Under the pieces are notes generated by a model. That model was given only the letters and a program-made list of their open reading frames with translations, was not told where the DNA came from and did not search any database. This document shows positions 16,642 to 25,616 of a stretch of 64,000 nt of DNA, one piece after another. Source of the DNA: Cryobacterium sp. SO2 (GTDB lineage Bacteria > Actinomycetota > Actinomycetes > Actinomycetales > Microbacteriaceae); contig NZ_CP117849.1 of assembly GCF_026151165.2 (NCBI RefSeq), positions 310,001 to 374,000 on the forward strand, in the 5' to 3' direction. The translations under genes were made by a program, and so were the position numbers. Numbering within the stretch: position 1 is the first letter of the stretch; every line of letters starts with the position of its first letter.

Positions 16642-17265
16642 TCAGAGCAGGCGCAGCTCCATGGCGAGGGTGACCGCACGGGTGCGGTCGTCCACGCCGA
16701 GCTTCTCGAAGACGTGCAACAGGTGCGTCTTCACGGTGGCCTCGCCGATGAAGAGCGATCGGGCGATCTGCGGGTTGCTCTGGCCGGCGGAGACCAGGCG
16801 GAGCACCTCGAGTTCGCGGGCCGACAGCCGGGGCGTTGGCGTGGCATCCGTGCGCACCCTCTGCACCAGCCGGGCGGCGATCACCGGCGCCAGCACGGTC
16901 TGGCCGCCGGCCACCGAGCGCACGCCCTCGATGATCTCGGCCTGCGGCGCGGCCTTGAGCAGGTAGCCGCTGGCGCCGGCGGCGATGGCGCCGAGGATCT
17001 GGTCGTCGGTCTCGTAGGTGGTGAGGATCAGCACCCGAACGGCCGGGTTGTGCGCGAGGATCGCGGCGGTCGCCGCGGCGCCGTCCAGGTTCGGCATGCG
17101 GAGGTCCATCAGTACGAGGTCGGGGCGCAGCTGCTCGGCCAGGAGCACCGCGGCGGCCCCGTCGGCCGCCTCGCCGACCACCTCGATGTCGTCGGCCTCG
17201 CCGAGCAGTCCCACGATGCCGCCCCGCACGATCGGATGGTCGTCGGCGACCAGCACCAGGATCAT
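16642..17265 (-). CDS. NarL/LuxR-family response regulator
   Basis: A 207-residue regulator. The receiver domain (residues 1-120) has the acidic pair at 8-9 and the phospho-acceptor Asp54 in LVLMDLRMP; the Thr (TTYETDD) and Lys (YLLKAA) switch residues are also present. The C-terminal LuxR helix-turn-helix is LSARELEVLRLVSAGQSNPQ... to VKTHLLHVFEKL. ATG 17265 overlaps the kinase stop (ATGA), so it is translated with its partner. It probably controls the ABC-2 exporter genes in the same operon. Confidence 0.93.
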   Translation of the reverse strand: MILVLVADDHPIVRGGIVGLLGEADDIEVVGEAADGAAAVLLAEQLRPDLVLMDLRMPNLDGAAATAAILAHNPAVRVLILTTYETDDQILGAIAAGASGYLLKAAPQAEIIEGVRSVAGGQTVLAPVIAARLVQRVRTDATPTPRLSARELEVLRLVSAGQSNPQIARSLFIGEATVKTHLLHVFEKLGVDDRTRAVTLAMELRLL

Positions 17266-18707
17266 TCGCGGACTCCCGCGACGGCGGGCAGTGCCGTCGT
17301 GGCCGCCACAGTCGGTCCGGAGAGCGGCAGGGTCACCCGGAGGGTGGTGCCGTGCCCGCCGGTGCCGCAATCGGCGGCGCCCTTGGTCACGACGCCGGCG
17401 ATAGGGTCGGTGCCTGACGGGGTCTCGCCGACGGCGATCCGGTCGGTGCGCGACGGGGCCGCGCCGGTGGCGACCTCGAGGCTCCCGCCGACAAGGGCGA
17501 GCCTGTCGCGCATCCCGGCCAGGCCGAAACCGTGTTCGGTGTCGGGGGTGTAGTCGCCCAGTCCCCGGCCGTTGTCGGAGACGGTGAGGACGATGTCGGG
17601 GCCGGTTCGCTCGATGTCGATCCGGGCGGCTCCGGCGCGGGAGTGCTTGCGCACGTTGGCCAGGCCTTCCTGAGTGCAGCGCAGCAGCACGACCTCCAGG
17701 GCGCGGTCGAGCACGGGCACGGTGTTGTCGTCGGCGTTGCCGAGTCCGTCGAGGTGGACGCGCACCAGGATCCCGGTTTCGCGTTCGAAGCGCTCGGCGA
17801 GCCGGGTGAGCGTGTGCGTGAGGTCGCCGTCGCCCACTCGGGCCGGCGCCATGGAGGCCACCAGAGCGCGCGCCTCGGCCAGGGCATCGCGGCCGGTGGC
17901 CTCGATGAGGTCGACGCTGTCCGCGGCATCGGAGGTGTCGACGGGTAGGGAATCAAGTTCGCGACGGGTGCGCTGGGCGAGCATTACCAAGCTGGTCAGG
18001 CTCTGCGCGATGGTGTCGTGGATCTCGCGGGCCAGGCGCTCCCGTTCGCTGGCGCTGCCGGCATCCCGGTGCATCAGGGCAAGTTCGTCCTGAGCCAGGG
18101 TGAGCTTCTCCACCAGCCGGCGCTGCTCGGCGCCGGCGGTGGCGATGCGCGTGATCCAGGTTCCCATGGCCAGGGCGAACACGAGTGAGATCGTCTCGAT
18201 GGCCACGGCCTGGGCGGCGGCGTCCGGTGTTCGCCCGCTGCCGATCCAGAGGCCCAGTCCGCTCACGACGGTCAGGCTCGTGCTGAGCACGGTGGCGTGC
18301 CGGCATGAGTCGGCCAGGGCCCAGATCAGCGGGAAGACCAGCGTCTGGAGGGTGGCCATGTTCGGGTCGAAGGAAGTGGCGACACCGCAGCCGACAATGA
18401 GGGCGATGCGCAGCGCCCGGGCGGAGCGCGCGTAGGTCACGTGATCGAAGCCGGAAGACCCGCGGTCGCCGGACACGGGTTGGGGGCGCAGCATCCGCCG
18501 GCCCCAGACGATGTAGGCCAGCCCGACCGCCGCGAGTGACAGCACGGCTCCGGTGGTGCTCGCGGCGTGCGTGGCCGAGCCTTCCAGCGCGATTGCCGCG
18601 AGGACGATCAGGGAGCCGGCGATGATCAGGTCCCACCACCGTCTGGCATTCATGCGCCAAGCATCCCATGCCGCAGCGGGCACCTGCGGCAGGGACGTGC
18701 GGCGCAC
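17262..18707 (-). CDS. Sensor histidine kinase (HisKA_3 type)
   Basis: NarX/DesK-like kinase, 481 residues. About five to six membrane segments fill the first half. The phospho-acceptor is in REIHDTIAQSLTSLVML (His about 230), and the ATP-binding domain has DNGRGLGD and GFGLAGMRDRLALVGG. The start used is GTG 18707: an AAGGA site lies 7 nt upstream, inside the end of the permease gene. ATG 18653 is an alternative, without a good site. A Ser/Arg/Thr-rich insertion with a repeated 'DRIAVGETPSGTDPIA' theme lies after the G-box. The gene order permease-kinase-regulator suggests sensing linked to the exporter. Confidence 0.9.
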   Translation of the reverse strand: MRRTSLPQVPAAAWDAWRMNARRWWDLIIAGSLIVLAAIALEGSATHAASTTGAVLSLAAVGLAYIVWGRRMLRPQPVSGDRGSSGFDHVTYARSARALRIALIVGCGVATSFDPNMATLQTLVFPLIWALADSCRHATVLSTSLTVVSGLGLWIGSGRTPDAAAQAVAIETISLVFALAMGTWITRIATAGAEQRRLVEKLTLAQDELALMHRDAGSASERERLAREIHDTIAQSLTSLVMLAQRTRRELDSLPVDTSDAADSVDLIEATGRDALAEARALVASMAPARVGDGDLTHTLTRLAERFERETGILVRVHLDGLGNADDNTVPVLDRALEVVLLRCTQEGLANVRKHSRAGAARIDIERTGPDIVLTVSDNGRGLGDYTPDTEHGFGLAGMRDRLALVGGSLEVATGAAPSRTDRIAVGETPSGTDPIAGVVTKGAADCGTGGHGTTLRVTLPLSGPTVAATTALPAVAGVRE

Positions 18708-19571
18708 TCAGGCGTCCTTGCGGATCCAGCGGAAGCTCAGGCGGCTGCCGACAAGTCCCACCACGAGCCAGATCAGGAGCGCGAGCAGCACCAGGTCGAG
18801 GTCCCAGGCGCCGTTCTGCTCCTGGTCGGCGAAGCTGTCGGGCAGGAACACCGCCCGCATACCCTGAGCCATCCACTTGAGCGGGAACAGCCCGGCGACG
18901 TTCTGCATCCACTCCGGCAGGGCGTTGAACTGCAGGTAGACGCCGGAGATGAACTGCAGCACCAGCACGATCGGGATCACGACCGCCGAGGCGCTGCGGC
19001 CCGACCGGGGCAGCGCCGAGAGGGCGATGCCCAGGAACGCGCAGGTGATCACGCCGAGCAGGAACACCCAGGCGAAGGTGAGCCACTTCTCCGGTTCGGT
19101 GGGCAGGGCGATGTCGAAGACGAACCTGGCCACCAGCAGCAGCAGCACGGCCTGCATGATGCCCGTGACGAGCACCTGCCCGATCTTGCCGATGAAGTAG
19201 CTGAGCGGGGAGAGCGGGGTTCCGCCGAGGCGTTTGAGGGTGCCGTCACCCTTCTCGCCGGCAATGTCGATGGCGAGGTTCTGCAGTCCGGAGAGCAGCA
19301 TGCCCGCGGCCAGCATGCCGGGCAGGTAGTACGCGCCCACGCTGATGCCGCCCGAGCCGTCCGGGTTGGTGCCGATGTTGCCGGATGCGCTGAACGCGGC
19401 CGTGAAGATGCCCAGCATGATGAACGGGAACAGGAAGGTGAAGAAGACGGTGTCGGTGGAGCGGAAGTAGAGCCGGATCTCGAACCCGATCCGGGACAGG
19501 CCCAGGGTGAGCAGGCCGCGTCTGGCGGTGCGGGCCGGCCGCGTGGGCGTGGTGGTCAGGACCGTGCTCAT
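18708..19571 (-). CDS. ABC-2 type exporter permease
   Basis: A 287-residue membrane protein with six hydrophobic segments and the ABC-2 pattern: a cytoplasmic Arg-rich N-terminus, a first helix FFTFLFPFIMLGIFTAAF, and a C-terminal 'GVYLQFNALPEWMQNVAGLFPLKWMAQGMRAVF' loop typical of DrrB-like drug or lipid exporters. It overlaps the upstream ATPase by ATGA. The substrate may be a drug, lipid or peptide; unknown. Confidence 0.9.
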   Translation of the reverse strand: MSTVLTTTPTRPARTARRGLLTLGLSRIGFEIRLYFRSTDTVFFTFLFPFIMLGIFTAAFSASGNIGTNPDGSGGISVGAYYLPGMLAAGMLLSGLQNLAIDIAGEKGDGTLKRLGGTPLSPLSYFIGKIGQVLVTGIMQAVLLLLVARFVFDIALPTEPEKWLTFAWVFLLGVITCAFLGIALSALPRSGRSASAVVIPIVLVLQFISGVYLQFNALPEWMQNVAGLFPLKWMAQGMRAVFLPDSFADQEQNGAWDLDLVLLALLIWLVVGLVGSRLSFRWIRKDA

Positions 19572-20458
19572 GCGAGTACCTCTGTCTTGTCGGTCGCGGT
19601 GAGGGCCGCATGGTTGCGCACCAGGCCCAGGTAGATGTCCTCCAGGCTGGGGCGGATGACCTGCAGTTCGGCGGGTTCGCCACCTGCGGCAGCGGCCAGC
19701 TCGGCGACGAGCTGGGCCGGTGCATCCGTTCGCTTCTCCCGGTGCACGCCGGACAAGTCCCGCCAGCGGACCATCGGGGTGCGGGCGGCCGGGCCGCCGA
19801 GCTCGTCGATGGCGCCGATGTCGATGAGTTTGCCGCCCACGATGATGCCGGCTCGGTCGCTCAGTTCAGCGGCCTCGTCGAGATTGTGGGTGGTCAACAG
19901 GATGGTGGTGCCGTCGCATTTGAGATCGCGGATGAGGTCCCAGAACTGATGCCGGGCCTCCGGGTCGAATCCGGTGGTCGGTTCGTCGAGGAAGAGCAGT
20001 TCGGGCCGGCCGATGATGCCGAGCGCCACATCCACCCGCCGTTGTTGACCGCCGGAGAGCCGGTGGATGCGGGTCTTGGCCTTCGCCTCGAGCCCGACGG
20101 CGGCGATGACCTCGTCGACCTGGCGCGGGTTCGGGTAGAGCCCGGCGAAGTGCCGCAACTGTTCGAGCACGGTGGCGTTGCCGCTCTCGCCGCTGGACTG
20201 CAGCACGATGCCGATGCGCGCCTTCCAGTCCAGGCCCGCGTGCTGCGGGTCTTCGCCGAGCACGGTCACGTCGCCCTCTGAGCGGTCGCGGTAGCCCTCG
20301 AGGATCTCGATGGTGCTGCTCTTGCCCGCCCCGTTCGGGCCGAGCAGGGCGAAGGTCTCGCCGGGCAGGATGTCGAAGCTGATGTCGGACACCGCGTCGA
20401 AGTCGCCGTAGGACTTGCTCAGCCGTGCCACGCGCACCGCCGGAGTGGGAGTTGTCAT
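19568..20458 (-). CDS. ABC exporter ATP-binding protein
   Basis: A 296-residue DrrA-type ATPase from ATG 20458 (the open frame extends to 20521 but without a better start). Walker A GPNGAGKSS, Q-loop VLQSSG, signature LSGGQQRRVDVALG, Walker B LLFLDEPTTGFD and H-loop TTHNLDEA are intact. The C-terminal about 80 residues are the usual exporter regulatory domain. First gene of a four-gene operon (ATPase, permease, kinase, regulator), all on the minus strand. Confidence 0.93.
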   Translation of the reverse strand: MTTPTPAVRVARLSKSYGDFDAVSDISFDILPGETFALLGPNGAGKSSTIEILEGYRDRSEGDVTVLGEDPQHAGLDWKARIGIVLQSSGESGNATVLEQLRHFAGLYPNPRQVDEVIAAVGLEAKAKTRIHRLSGGQQRRVDVALGIIGRPELLFLDEPTTGFDPEARHQFWDLIRDLKCDGTTILLTTHNLDEAAELSDRAGIIVGGKLIDIGAIDELGGPAARTPMVRWRDLSGVHREKRTDAPAQLVAELAAAAGGEPAELQVIRPSLEDIYLGLVRNHAALTATDKTEVLA

Positions 20459-20532
20459 GCACTCAGACTCGTCCCAGAACCCGCCCGGGGCAACACCCAT
20501 CCGGCCGACGGGTCTATCCACCGACCGGTGGA

Positions 20533-20597
20533 CCCGCGACCCGTGAGAAGAGCCCCGAAAAGGTGCGCTTTTCGGGGCTCAGCTCACGGTTCGCGGG
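20533..20597. terminator. Two-tier hairpin next to aspC stop
   Basis: The outer arms (20533-20547 with 20583-20597) pair over 15 nt with one mismatch. The inner arms AGCCCCGAAAAG / CTTTTCGGGGCT (20551-20562 with 20568-20579) pair perfectly around a 5-nt loop. The element abuts the aspC stop codon (20598-20600), so it is the aspC terminator. The same architecture and sequence recur at 61877-61937. Confidence 0.8.
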
Positions 20598-21800
20598 CTA
20601 CGCGAAGAGGGATTGGAGGCGGCGGATGCCTTCTAGGAGGGCCTCGTCGCCCAGGGCGTAGGACAGGCGCAGGAAGCCGCTCGGGCCGAAGGCCTCGCCG
20701 GGAACCGCGGCGACCTCGGCCTGGTCGAGGATGAAGTCGGCCAACTCGAGCGACGAGGTCGGCGTGACACCGTTCCAGGTGCGGCCGAGCAGCCCGGTGA
20801 CGTCGGGGTAGACGTAGAACGCGCCCTGCGGGGTGGGCGTGCGGATGCCGGGGATCTTGTTGAGCTCGGCGACGATCAGCTTGCGGCGGCGGTCGAAGGC
20901 GACGCGCATGGTCTCGGCGTCGTCCTGCGGGCCGTTCAGCGCGGCGATGCCGGCGCGCTGCGAGATGTTCGACACGTTGGAGGTGAGGTGTGACTGCAGG
21001 TTGGCCGCGGCCGTGATGGCGTCCTGCGGTCCGACCATCCAGCCCAACCGCCAGCCGGTCATGGCGTAGGTCTTGGCGACACCGTTCACCAGGATGGTGC
21101 GGTCGGCCAGGGCGGGAACGGCCTCGACGATCGAGACAGCGCGCACGCCGTCGTAGGTGAGGTTCTGGTAGATCTCGTCGCTGATCACCCAGAGGCCGTG
21201 TTCCTCGGCCCATTCACCGATGGCACGGGTCTGCTCCTCGGAGTAGACGGCGCCGGTGGGGTTGGACGGTGAGACGAAGAGCAGCACCTTGGTCTTCTCG
21301 GTGCGAGCGGCCTCGAGCTGTTCGACGGTGACGAGGTAACCCTGGTCGCTGCCGGCGAACACGTCGACGGGAACACCGCCGGCCAGGCGGATGGCCTCGG
21401 GGTAGGTGGTCCAGTACGGCGTGGGCAGCAGCACCTCGTCACCCGGGTCCAGCAGGGTGGCGAAGGCCTGGTACACGGCCTGCTTGCCGCCGTTGGTGAC
21501 GAGCACCCTGGATGGCGGAACGGCCAGGCCGCTGTCGCGCAGGGTCTTCGCGGCGATGGCCTCGCGCAGCTCCGGGAGTCCGGCGGCCGGGGTGTAGCGG
21601 TGGTTGCGCGGGTCCGTCACGGCGGCCAGGGCGGCCTCGACGATATGCGGCGGCGTGGGGAAATCGGGCTCGCCCGCGGCGAAGCTGATCACCGGCCGCC
21701 CGGCCGCCTGCAGCGCCTTGGCCTTGCCGTCGACCTTGAGGGTCGCGGACTCCGCGATAGAGCCGATTCTGGTGGAGATCCGTTTGATGTCGTGTGCCAC
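20598..21800 (-). CDS. aspC: Aspartate aminotransferase (class I, PLP)
   Basis: Interconverts aspartate/2-oxoglutarate and oxaloacetate/glutamate. GTG 21800 gives 400 residues, the normal length for subgroup I-gamma enzymes; the longer frame would add residues unlike any aminotransferase. Visible are GEPDFPTPPHI, the PNPTGAV-like SPSNPTGAVY, SDEIYQNLTYDG (PLP-contacting Asp and Tyr) and the PLP lysine in NGVAKTYAMTGWRLGW (Lys about 243). The GTG is preceded by TATGCT plus 6 nt and no ribosome-binding site, hence probably leaderless. The position before tRNA-Trp/secE/nusG is conserved in relatives. Confidence 0.93.
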   Translation of the reverse strand: MAHDIKRISTRIGSIAESATLKVDGKAKALQAAGRPVISFAAGEPDFPTPPHIVEAALAAVTDPRNHRYTPAAGLPELREAIAAKTLRDSGLAVPPSRVLVTNGGKQAVYQAFATLLDPGDEVLLPTPYWTTYPEAIRLAGGVPVDVFAGSDQGYLVTVEQLEAARTEKTKVLLFVSPSNPTGAVYSEEQTRAIGEWAEEHGLWVISDEIYQNLTYDGVRAVSIVEAVPALADRTILVNGVAKTYAMTGWRLGWMVGPQDAITAAANLQSHLTSNVSNISQRAGIAALNGPQDDAETMRVAFDRRRKLIVAELNKIPGIRTPTPQGAFYVYPDVTGLLGRTWNGVTPTSSLELADFILDQAEVAAVPGEAFGPSGFLRLSYALGDEALLEGIRRLQSLFA

Positions 21801-21806
21801 GCTACG

Positions 21807-21812
21807 AGCATA
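21807..21812 (-). promoter_or_regulatory. -10 box of leaderless aspC mRNA
   Basis: On the minus strand, TATGCT followed by 6 nt and the GTG start. TTCCCA, 17 nt further upstream, is a weak -35. Confidence 0.5.
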
Positions 21813-21971
21813 CGGGGGCTGCAATGCAGTGGGAACAGGGACCCTGGCTTTACAGGGCCCCCGCCGTGACCTAGACTCGATCCGGTAGTTGAAATCTGCC
21901 AAGCTTTTTTGCGCCTGTTTTGGTCAATTGACTAGCACTGGGCGCAGGGAAGCCGGACGGTTTCGCTTCAT

Positions 21972-22044
21972 AGGGTGGTGGCTCAATTGGTAGAGCAGCG
22001 GTCTCCAAAACCGCAGGTTGCAGGTTCGAGTCCTGTCCGCCCTG
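21972..22044 (+). tRNA. tRNA-Trp (anticodon CCA)
   Basis: A 73-nt cloverleaf. The acceptor stem AGGGTGG/CCGCCCT pairs with one G-T. The D-arm is GCTC...GAGC, the anticodon arm GCGGT-CTCCAAA-ACCGC with CCA, and the T-arm GCAGG-TTCGAGT-CCTGT. Discriminator base G. The 3' CCA is not encoded (GCAA follows). It precedes secE, as in most actinobacteria. Confidence 0.97.
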
Positions 22045-22086
22045 CAAGTCGGTGGTCTTTCCGCCGGCCCACGAAAGGTGTAACAG

Positions 22087-22359
22087 GTGGCCCGAAAAGT
22101 TATCGACGAACCCAGCGAGGAAATCGTCGCCAACGCCAGAGTGGCCCGCGAAGCAAAGCGCGGTCCATTTGCTCGGGTGTCCCTGTTTATCAAGCAGGTC
22201 CTGGCCGAACTTCGCAAGGTCGTCACCCCGACCCGCAAGGAACTGCTCAGCTACACCGCAGTGGTTCTCATTTTCGTCGTGATCATGATGGCTCTGGTAT
22301 CGGCATTCGACTGGGTGTTCGCACTAGCCGTCACGTACGTTTTCGGCACACCCAGCTGA
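22087..22359 (+). CDS. secE: Preprotein translocase subunit SecE
   Basis: Small clamp subunit of the SecYEG channel, 90 residues from GTG with an AAAGG site upstream. A charged N-terminus leads to the conserved amphipathic helix (FIKQVLAELRKVVTPTRKEL) and one C-terminal membrane helix (about residues 57-80), the short actinobacterial form. Followed by nusG. Confidence 0.96.
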   Translation: MARKVIDEPSEEIVANARVAREAKRGPFARVSLFIKQVLAELRKVVTPTRKELLSYTAVVLIFVVIMMALVSAFDWVFALAVTYVFGTPS

Positions 22360-22465
22360 TCCGTGCCGCGCGAGCGGCACCCGGACTGATCATGAAACGT
22401 GGATCGGTGAGCGAGCATCACGGTGCCGCCTCACGCCCACGCAATAGAAGAAGGATTGATATTTA

Positions 22466-23404
22466 GTGACTGAGACCAATCGCGACGACGTCGACTGGGC
22501 CACCGCCGCCGAGCAGTCCGCCAACGACGACGAGGCGCAGGAGGGCAACACCCTCGCTGCCGACGAGACGTCTGTCGAAGCCGCCGAGCAGGTCGCCCTG
22601 CACGTGGAAGACGAGAACGCCGACATCGAAGACGATCTCGACGCCGCGCTTGACGCCCTCGCCGAGTCCACCGACCCCGAGGCCGACGCCATCGTCGAAG
22701 ACGCTCTCGACATCGACTCCACCGACGAGGCCGAGGCCGCCGTCGAAGCCGTCGACGACGAGGAAGAGGCCGACGCCGAGGCCGAGGATGAAGACCCGTA
22801 CGAAGCCTTCCGCAAGGAACTCCGCTTCCAGCCGGGCAAGTGGTTCGTCATCCACTCCTACGCCGGCTTCGAACGTCGGGTGAAGTCGAACATCGAGAAC
22901 CGCAAGCAGTCCATGGCCATGGAAGATTTCATCTACCAGGTCGAGGTTCCGATGGAAGACGTCGTCGAGATCAAGAACGGCCAGCGCAAGATGGTCACCC
23001 GCGTGCGCATCCCCGGCTACGTGCTCGTGCGCATGGACCTCAACGAAGACAGCTGGTCTGTCGTGCGTCACACCCCCGGTGTCACCGGCTTCGTGGGCAA
23101 CGCGCACAACCCCACCCCGCTGCGTTTCGAAGAAGCCTTCGGCATGCTCAAGGGCCTCGTTGAGATCAAGGATGTGCCGGTCACCAAGTCCGGCGCTCCG
23201 GGCAAGGCCGCCCAGCGTGTGCTGCCCGCCGAGATCGACTACGAAATCGGCGAGACCATCACGATCAAGGAAGGCTCGTTCGCGGGCCTGCCCGGTTCGA
23301 TCAGCGAGATCAAGCCCGAGAGCGGCAAGCTCATCGTGCTCGTGTCGCTCTTCGAGCGTGAGACCCCGGTCGAGCTCAGCTTCGACCAGGTCACCAAGCT
23401 TTAG
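22466..23404 (+). CDS. nusG: Transcription termination/antitermination factor NusG
   Basis: Binds RNA polymerase and couples it to Rho or the ribosome. 312 residues from GTG 22466. The first about 115 residues are a highly acidic, Ala/Asp/Glu-rich extension, probably disordered, as found in other actinobacterial NusG proteins. The NGN domain starts at KWFVIHSYAGFERRVK (about 123), and the C-terminal KOW domain includes GSFAGLPGSISEIKPESGKL. A weak hairpin (22363-22380) lies between secE and nusG. Confidence 0.97.
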   Translation: MTETNRDDVDWATAAEQSANDDEAQEGNTLAADETSVEAAEQVALHVEDENADIEDDLDAALDALAESTDPEADAIVEDALDIDSTDEAEAAVEAVDDEEEADAEAEDEDPYEAFRKELRFQPGKWFVIHSYAGFERRVKSNIENRKQSMAMEDFIYQVEVPMEDVVEIKNGQRKMVTRVRIPGYVLVRMDLNEDSWSVVRHTPGVTGFVGNAHNPTPLRFEEAFGMLKGLVEIKDVPVTKSGAPGKAAQRVLPAEIDYEIGETITIKEGSFAGLPGSISEIKPESGKLIVLVSLFERETPVELSFDQVTKL

Positions 23405-23511
23405 GTTCCGCCCGGCCTCGGCCAGCAGAACCCTGAACCACCGGGGCCCATCCGGGCCACCGGGAGAGCGACCTTCGCGGCCGCTCGAACATCAATAACG
23501 AAGGAAGAACA

Positions 23512-23943
23512 ATGGCACCGAAGAAGAAGGTTACTGGTCTGATCAAGCTTCAGATCAAGGCCGGCGCCGCCAACCCCGCACCCCCCATCGGGCCGGCGCT
23601 GGGTCAGCACGGCGTGAACATCATGGAATTCTGCAAGGCATACAACGCCCAGACCGAATCCCAGCGCGGCAACGTCATCCCGGTTGAGATCACCGTCTAC
23701 GACGACCGTTCGTTCACGTTCATCCTGAAGACCCCGCCCGCAGCGGAGCTCATCAAGAAGGCCGCCGGAGTCGCCAAGGGCAGCGGAACCCCGCACACCG
23801 TCAAGGTTGCCAAGCTCACCAAGGCGCAGGTTCGCGAAATCGCCGAGGCCAAGATGGTTGACCTCAACGCCAATGACCTCGACGCAGCGTCGAAGATCAT
23901 CGCCGGAACCGCTCGCTCCATGGGCATCACGGTCGAGGGCTAA
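23512..23943 (+). CDS. rplK: 50S ribosomal protein L11
   Basis: Part of the GTPase-associated centre of the large subunit. 143 residues, standard length. The N-terminal domain has [20 protein letters not shown] and the proline-rich [17 protein letters not shown] switch region; the C-terminal rRNA-binding domain ends in [15 protein letters not shown]. An AAGGAAG site lies just before the ATG. Short inverted repeats fill the 107 nt after nusG but no clear terminator was found, so read-through from nusG is likely. Confidence 0.98.
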
Positions 23944-24080
23944 TACCCCTTTCGTTCGACTCGTCGAACACCCGCCGACAGGCATGGTCATTTGCGACCT
24001 GCCGACAGGCACCAAGTGGAAGAGCCAGCCAGGCTCACGAAAACCACGCTCTCAGCACATGCATCTACAGGAGATTCAAA

Positions 24081-24770
24081 ATGGCACCCAAGTCAAAGGC
24101 CTACCGCGCTGCGGTCGACAAGATCGAAGCCGATAAGTTCTACACCCCCACCGAAGCCGTCACCCTCGCCCGCGAGACCGGCTCCGTCAAGTTCAACTCC
24201 ACCGTCGAGGTCGCGCTCAAGCTCGGCGTCGACCCCCGCAAGGCAGACCAGATGGTCCGCGGCACCGTGATTCTTCCTCACGGCACCGGTAAGACCGCCC
24301 GCGTCATCGTCTTCGCAACGGGCCCCGCGGCCGAGGCAGCCATCGCTGCCGGCGCCGACGAGGTCGGTGGCGACGAGCTCATCGAGAAGGTGGCCGCCGG
24401 CTACACCTCGTTCGACTCCGCCGTCTCGACCCCCGAGCTCATGGGCAAGGTCGGTCGTCTCGGAAAGGTCCTGGGCCCGCGCGGCCTGATGCCGAACCCG
24501 AAGACCGGAACCGTGACGCCGGACGTGGCCAAGGCCGTGAACGACATCAAGGGTGGAAAGATCGAGTTCCGCGTCGACAAGCACTCCAACGTGCACTTCG
24601 TCGTTGGCAAGGCTTCCTTCTCGGCCGAGCAGCTGGACGAGAACATCGGCGCTGCACTCGAGGAGATCGTTCGCCTCAAGCCGAGCTCCTCCAAGGGCCG
24701 CTACATCACCAAGGGCGCCGTCTCGACCACCTTCGGTCCTGGCATCCCGCTCGATGTGAACAGCATCTAA
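24081..24770 (+). CDS. rplA: 50S ribosomal protein L1
   Basis: Stalk protein at the tRNA exit site and usually a translational repressor of its own operon. 229 residues, standard. Conserved features include TVEVALKLGVDPRKADQMVRG and GKVGRLGKVLGPRGLMPNPKTG. AGGAG lies before the ATG. The 137-nt gap from rplK might hold the L1 feedback site, but no matching structure was recognised. The unit closes with the terminator at 24802-24827. Confidence 0.98.
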   Translation: MAPKSKAYRAAVDKIEADKFYTPTEAVTLARETGSVKFNSTVEVALKLGVDPRKADQMVRGTVILPHGTGKTARVIVFATGPAAEAAIAAGADEVGGDELIEKVAAGYTSFDSAVSTPELMGKVGRLGKVLGPRGLMPNPKTGTVTPDVAKAVNDIKGGKIEFRVDKHSNVHFVVGKASFSAEQLDENIGAALEEIVRLKPSSSKGRYITKGAVSTTFGPGIPLDVNSI

Positions 24771-24801
24771 GCACCTCAACGCTTCCTGGAAGCGTGACAT
24801 G

Positions 24802-24827
24802 AAGGGCCCGTCGCAAGACGGGCCCTT
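24802..24827 (+). terminator. Terminator of secE-nusG-rplK-rplA unit
   Basis: An 11-bp perfect stem AAGGGCCCGTC / GACGGGCCCTT with a GCAA tetraloop, followed by a short T run. Confidence 0.88.
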
Positions 24828-24965
24828 TGTGCGTCCCGGATGCCGTGCGAGCACCCCCAGTACGGGGCGCTGGCGCGGCATCCTGCCGTTTTGGCCCGTT
24901 TCGGGTTGGTCTGTGTAAAGCTCGAGACACGGGTGGGGTGCGCCCGCCATGGATGGAGGGGCACT

Positions 24966-25604
24966 GTGGCGTCTACGGGCGGTGAAACTGTCTATCTGAC
25001 CTTGCGAGCGCGCATCCTCTCTGGTGAGTTGGCGGCCCACGCCGTGCTGCGTGAGCAGGCCCTCGCCCAGGAACTGGGCGTGAGCCGCACGCCGGTGCGC
25101 GAAGCGCTCCGCCGCCTCGACGAGGCCGGCCTGGTGACCTTCGTGCCCAACCGCGGGGCCACGGTGGTGGCCTGGTCGATCGAGCAGGTGCGGGAGACCT
25201 ATTTCGTGCGGGCGATCCTGGAGAGCCGCGCCGCCGGCCTCGCGGCGGCCGGCATCACGACGGCTGAACTGGAACGTCTCGCCGACCTGATCGACGCCAT
25301 GGAGCCTCTCGTGACGGCCACCGACGACGCCGGCCTCACCGATCTGGCCGCGCTGAACGCCGAATTCCACCGCATCGTCGTGACGGCGGCGCGCAGCCCG
25401 CAACTCCTCACGCTCACTGCATCGGTGGCCAGAGTGCCGCAAATGAGCGATGCGTTCCGCCGTGACGGAGCTCAGTTCCGGGCGCGCAGCAACCACCAGC
25501 ACCGCGACATCCTCACCGCCCTGAGCACCGGAGACGTCGCCTGGGCCGAAGTGGCCATGCGGAGCCACATCCTCAGCGCCAGGAACGCCGTCGTCGAGAA
25601 CTGA
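24966..25604 (+). CDS. GntR-family regulator (FCD domain)
   Basis: A 212-residue repressor-type regulator. The start at GTG 24966 is supported by GGAGG at 24954-24958. The winged helix (residues 8-70) includes LREQALAQELGVSRTPVREAL. The FCD ligand domain (about 80-205) carries the metal-binding Asp/His set (AEFHRIVVTAARS, NHQHRDIL, MRSHIL). Such proteins usually sense carboxylates or amino acids. The convergent neighbour ends 12 nt downstream on the other strand, so the target is not obvious from context. Confidence 0.9.
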   Translation: MASTGGETVYLTLRARILSGELAAHAVLREQALAQELGVSRTPVREALRRLDEAGLVTFVPNRGATVVAWSIEQVRETYFVRAILESRAAGLAAAGITTAELERLADLIDAMEPLVTATDDAGLTDLAALNAEFHRIVVTAARSPQLLTLTASVARVPQMSDAFRRDGAQFRARSNHQHRDILTALSTGDVAWAEVAMRSHILSARNAVVEN

Positions 25605-25616
25605 CGCCGCACGCGC

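Noticed and set aside
17262..20458. Kinase, regulator and ABC-2 genes as a horizontally acquired block between murB and aspC
   Set aside because: Base composition and codon style look the same as the neighbours, and no boundary repeats or mobility genes were found.
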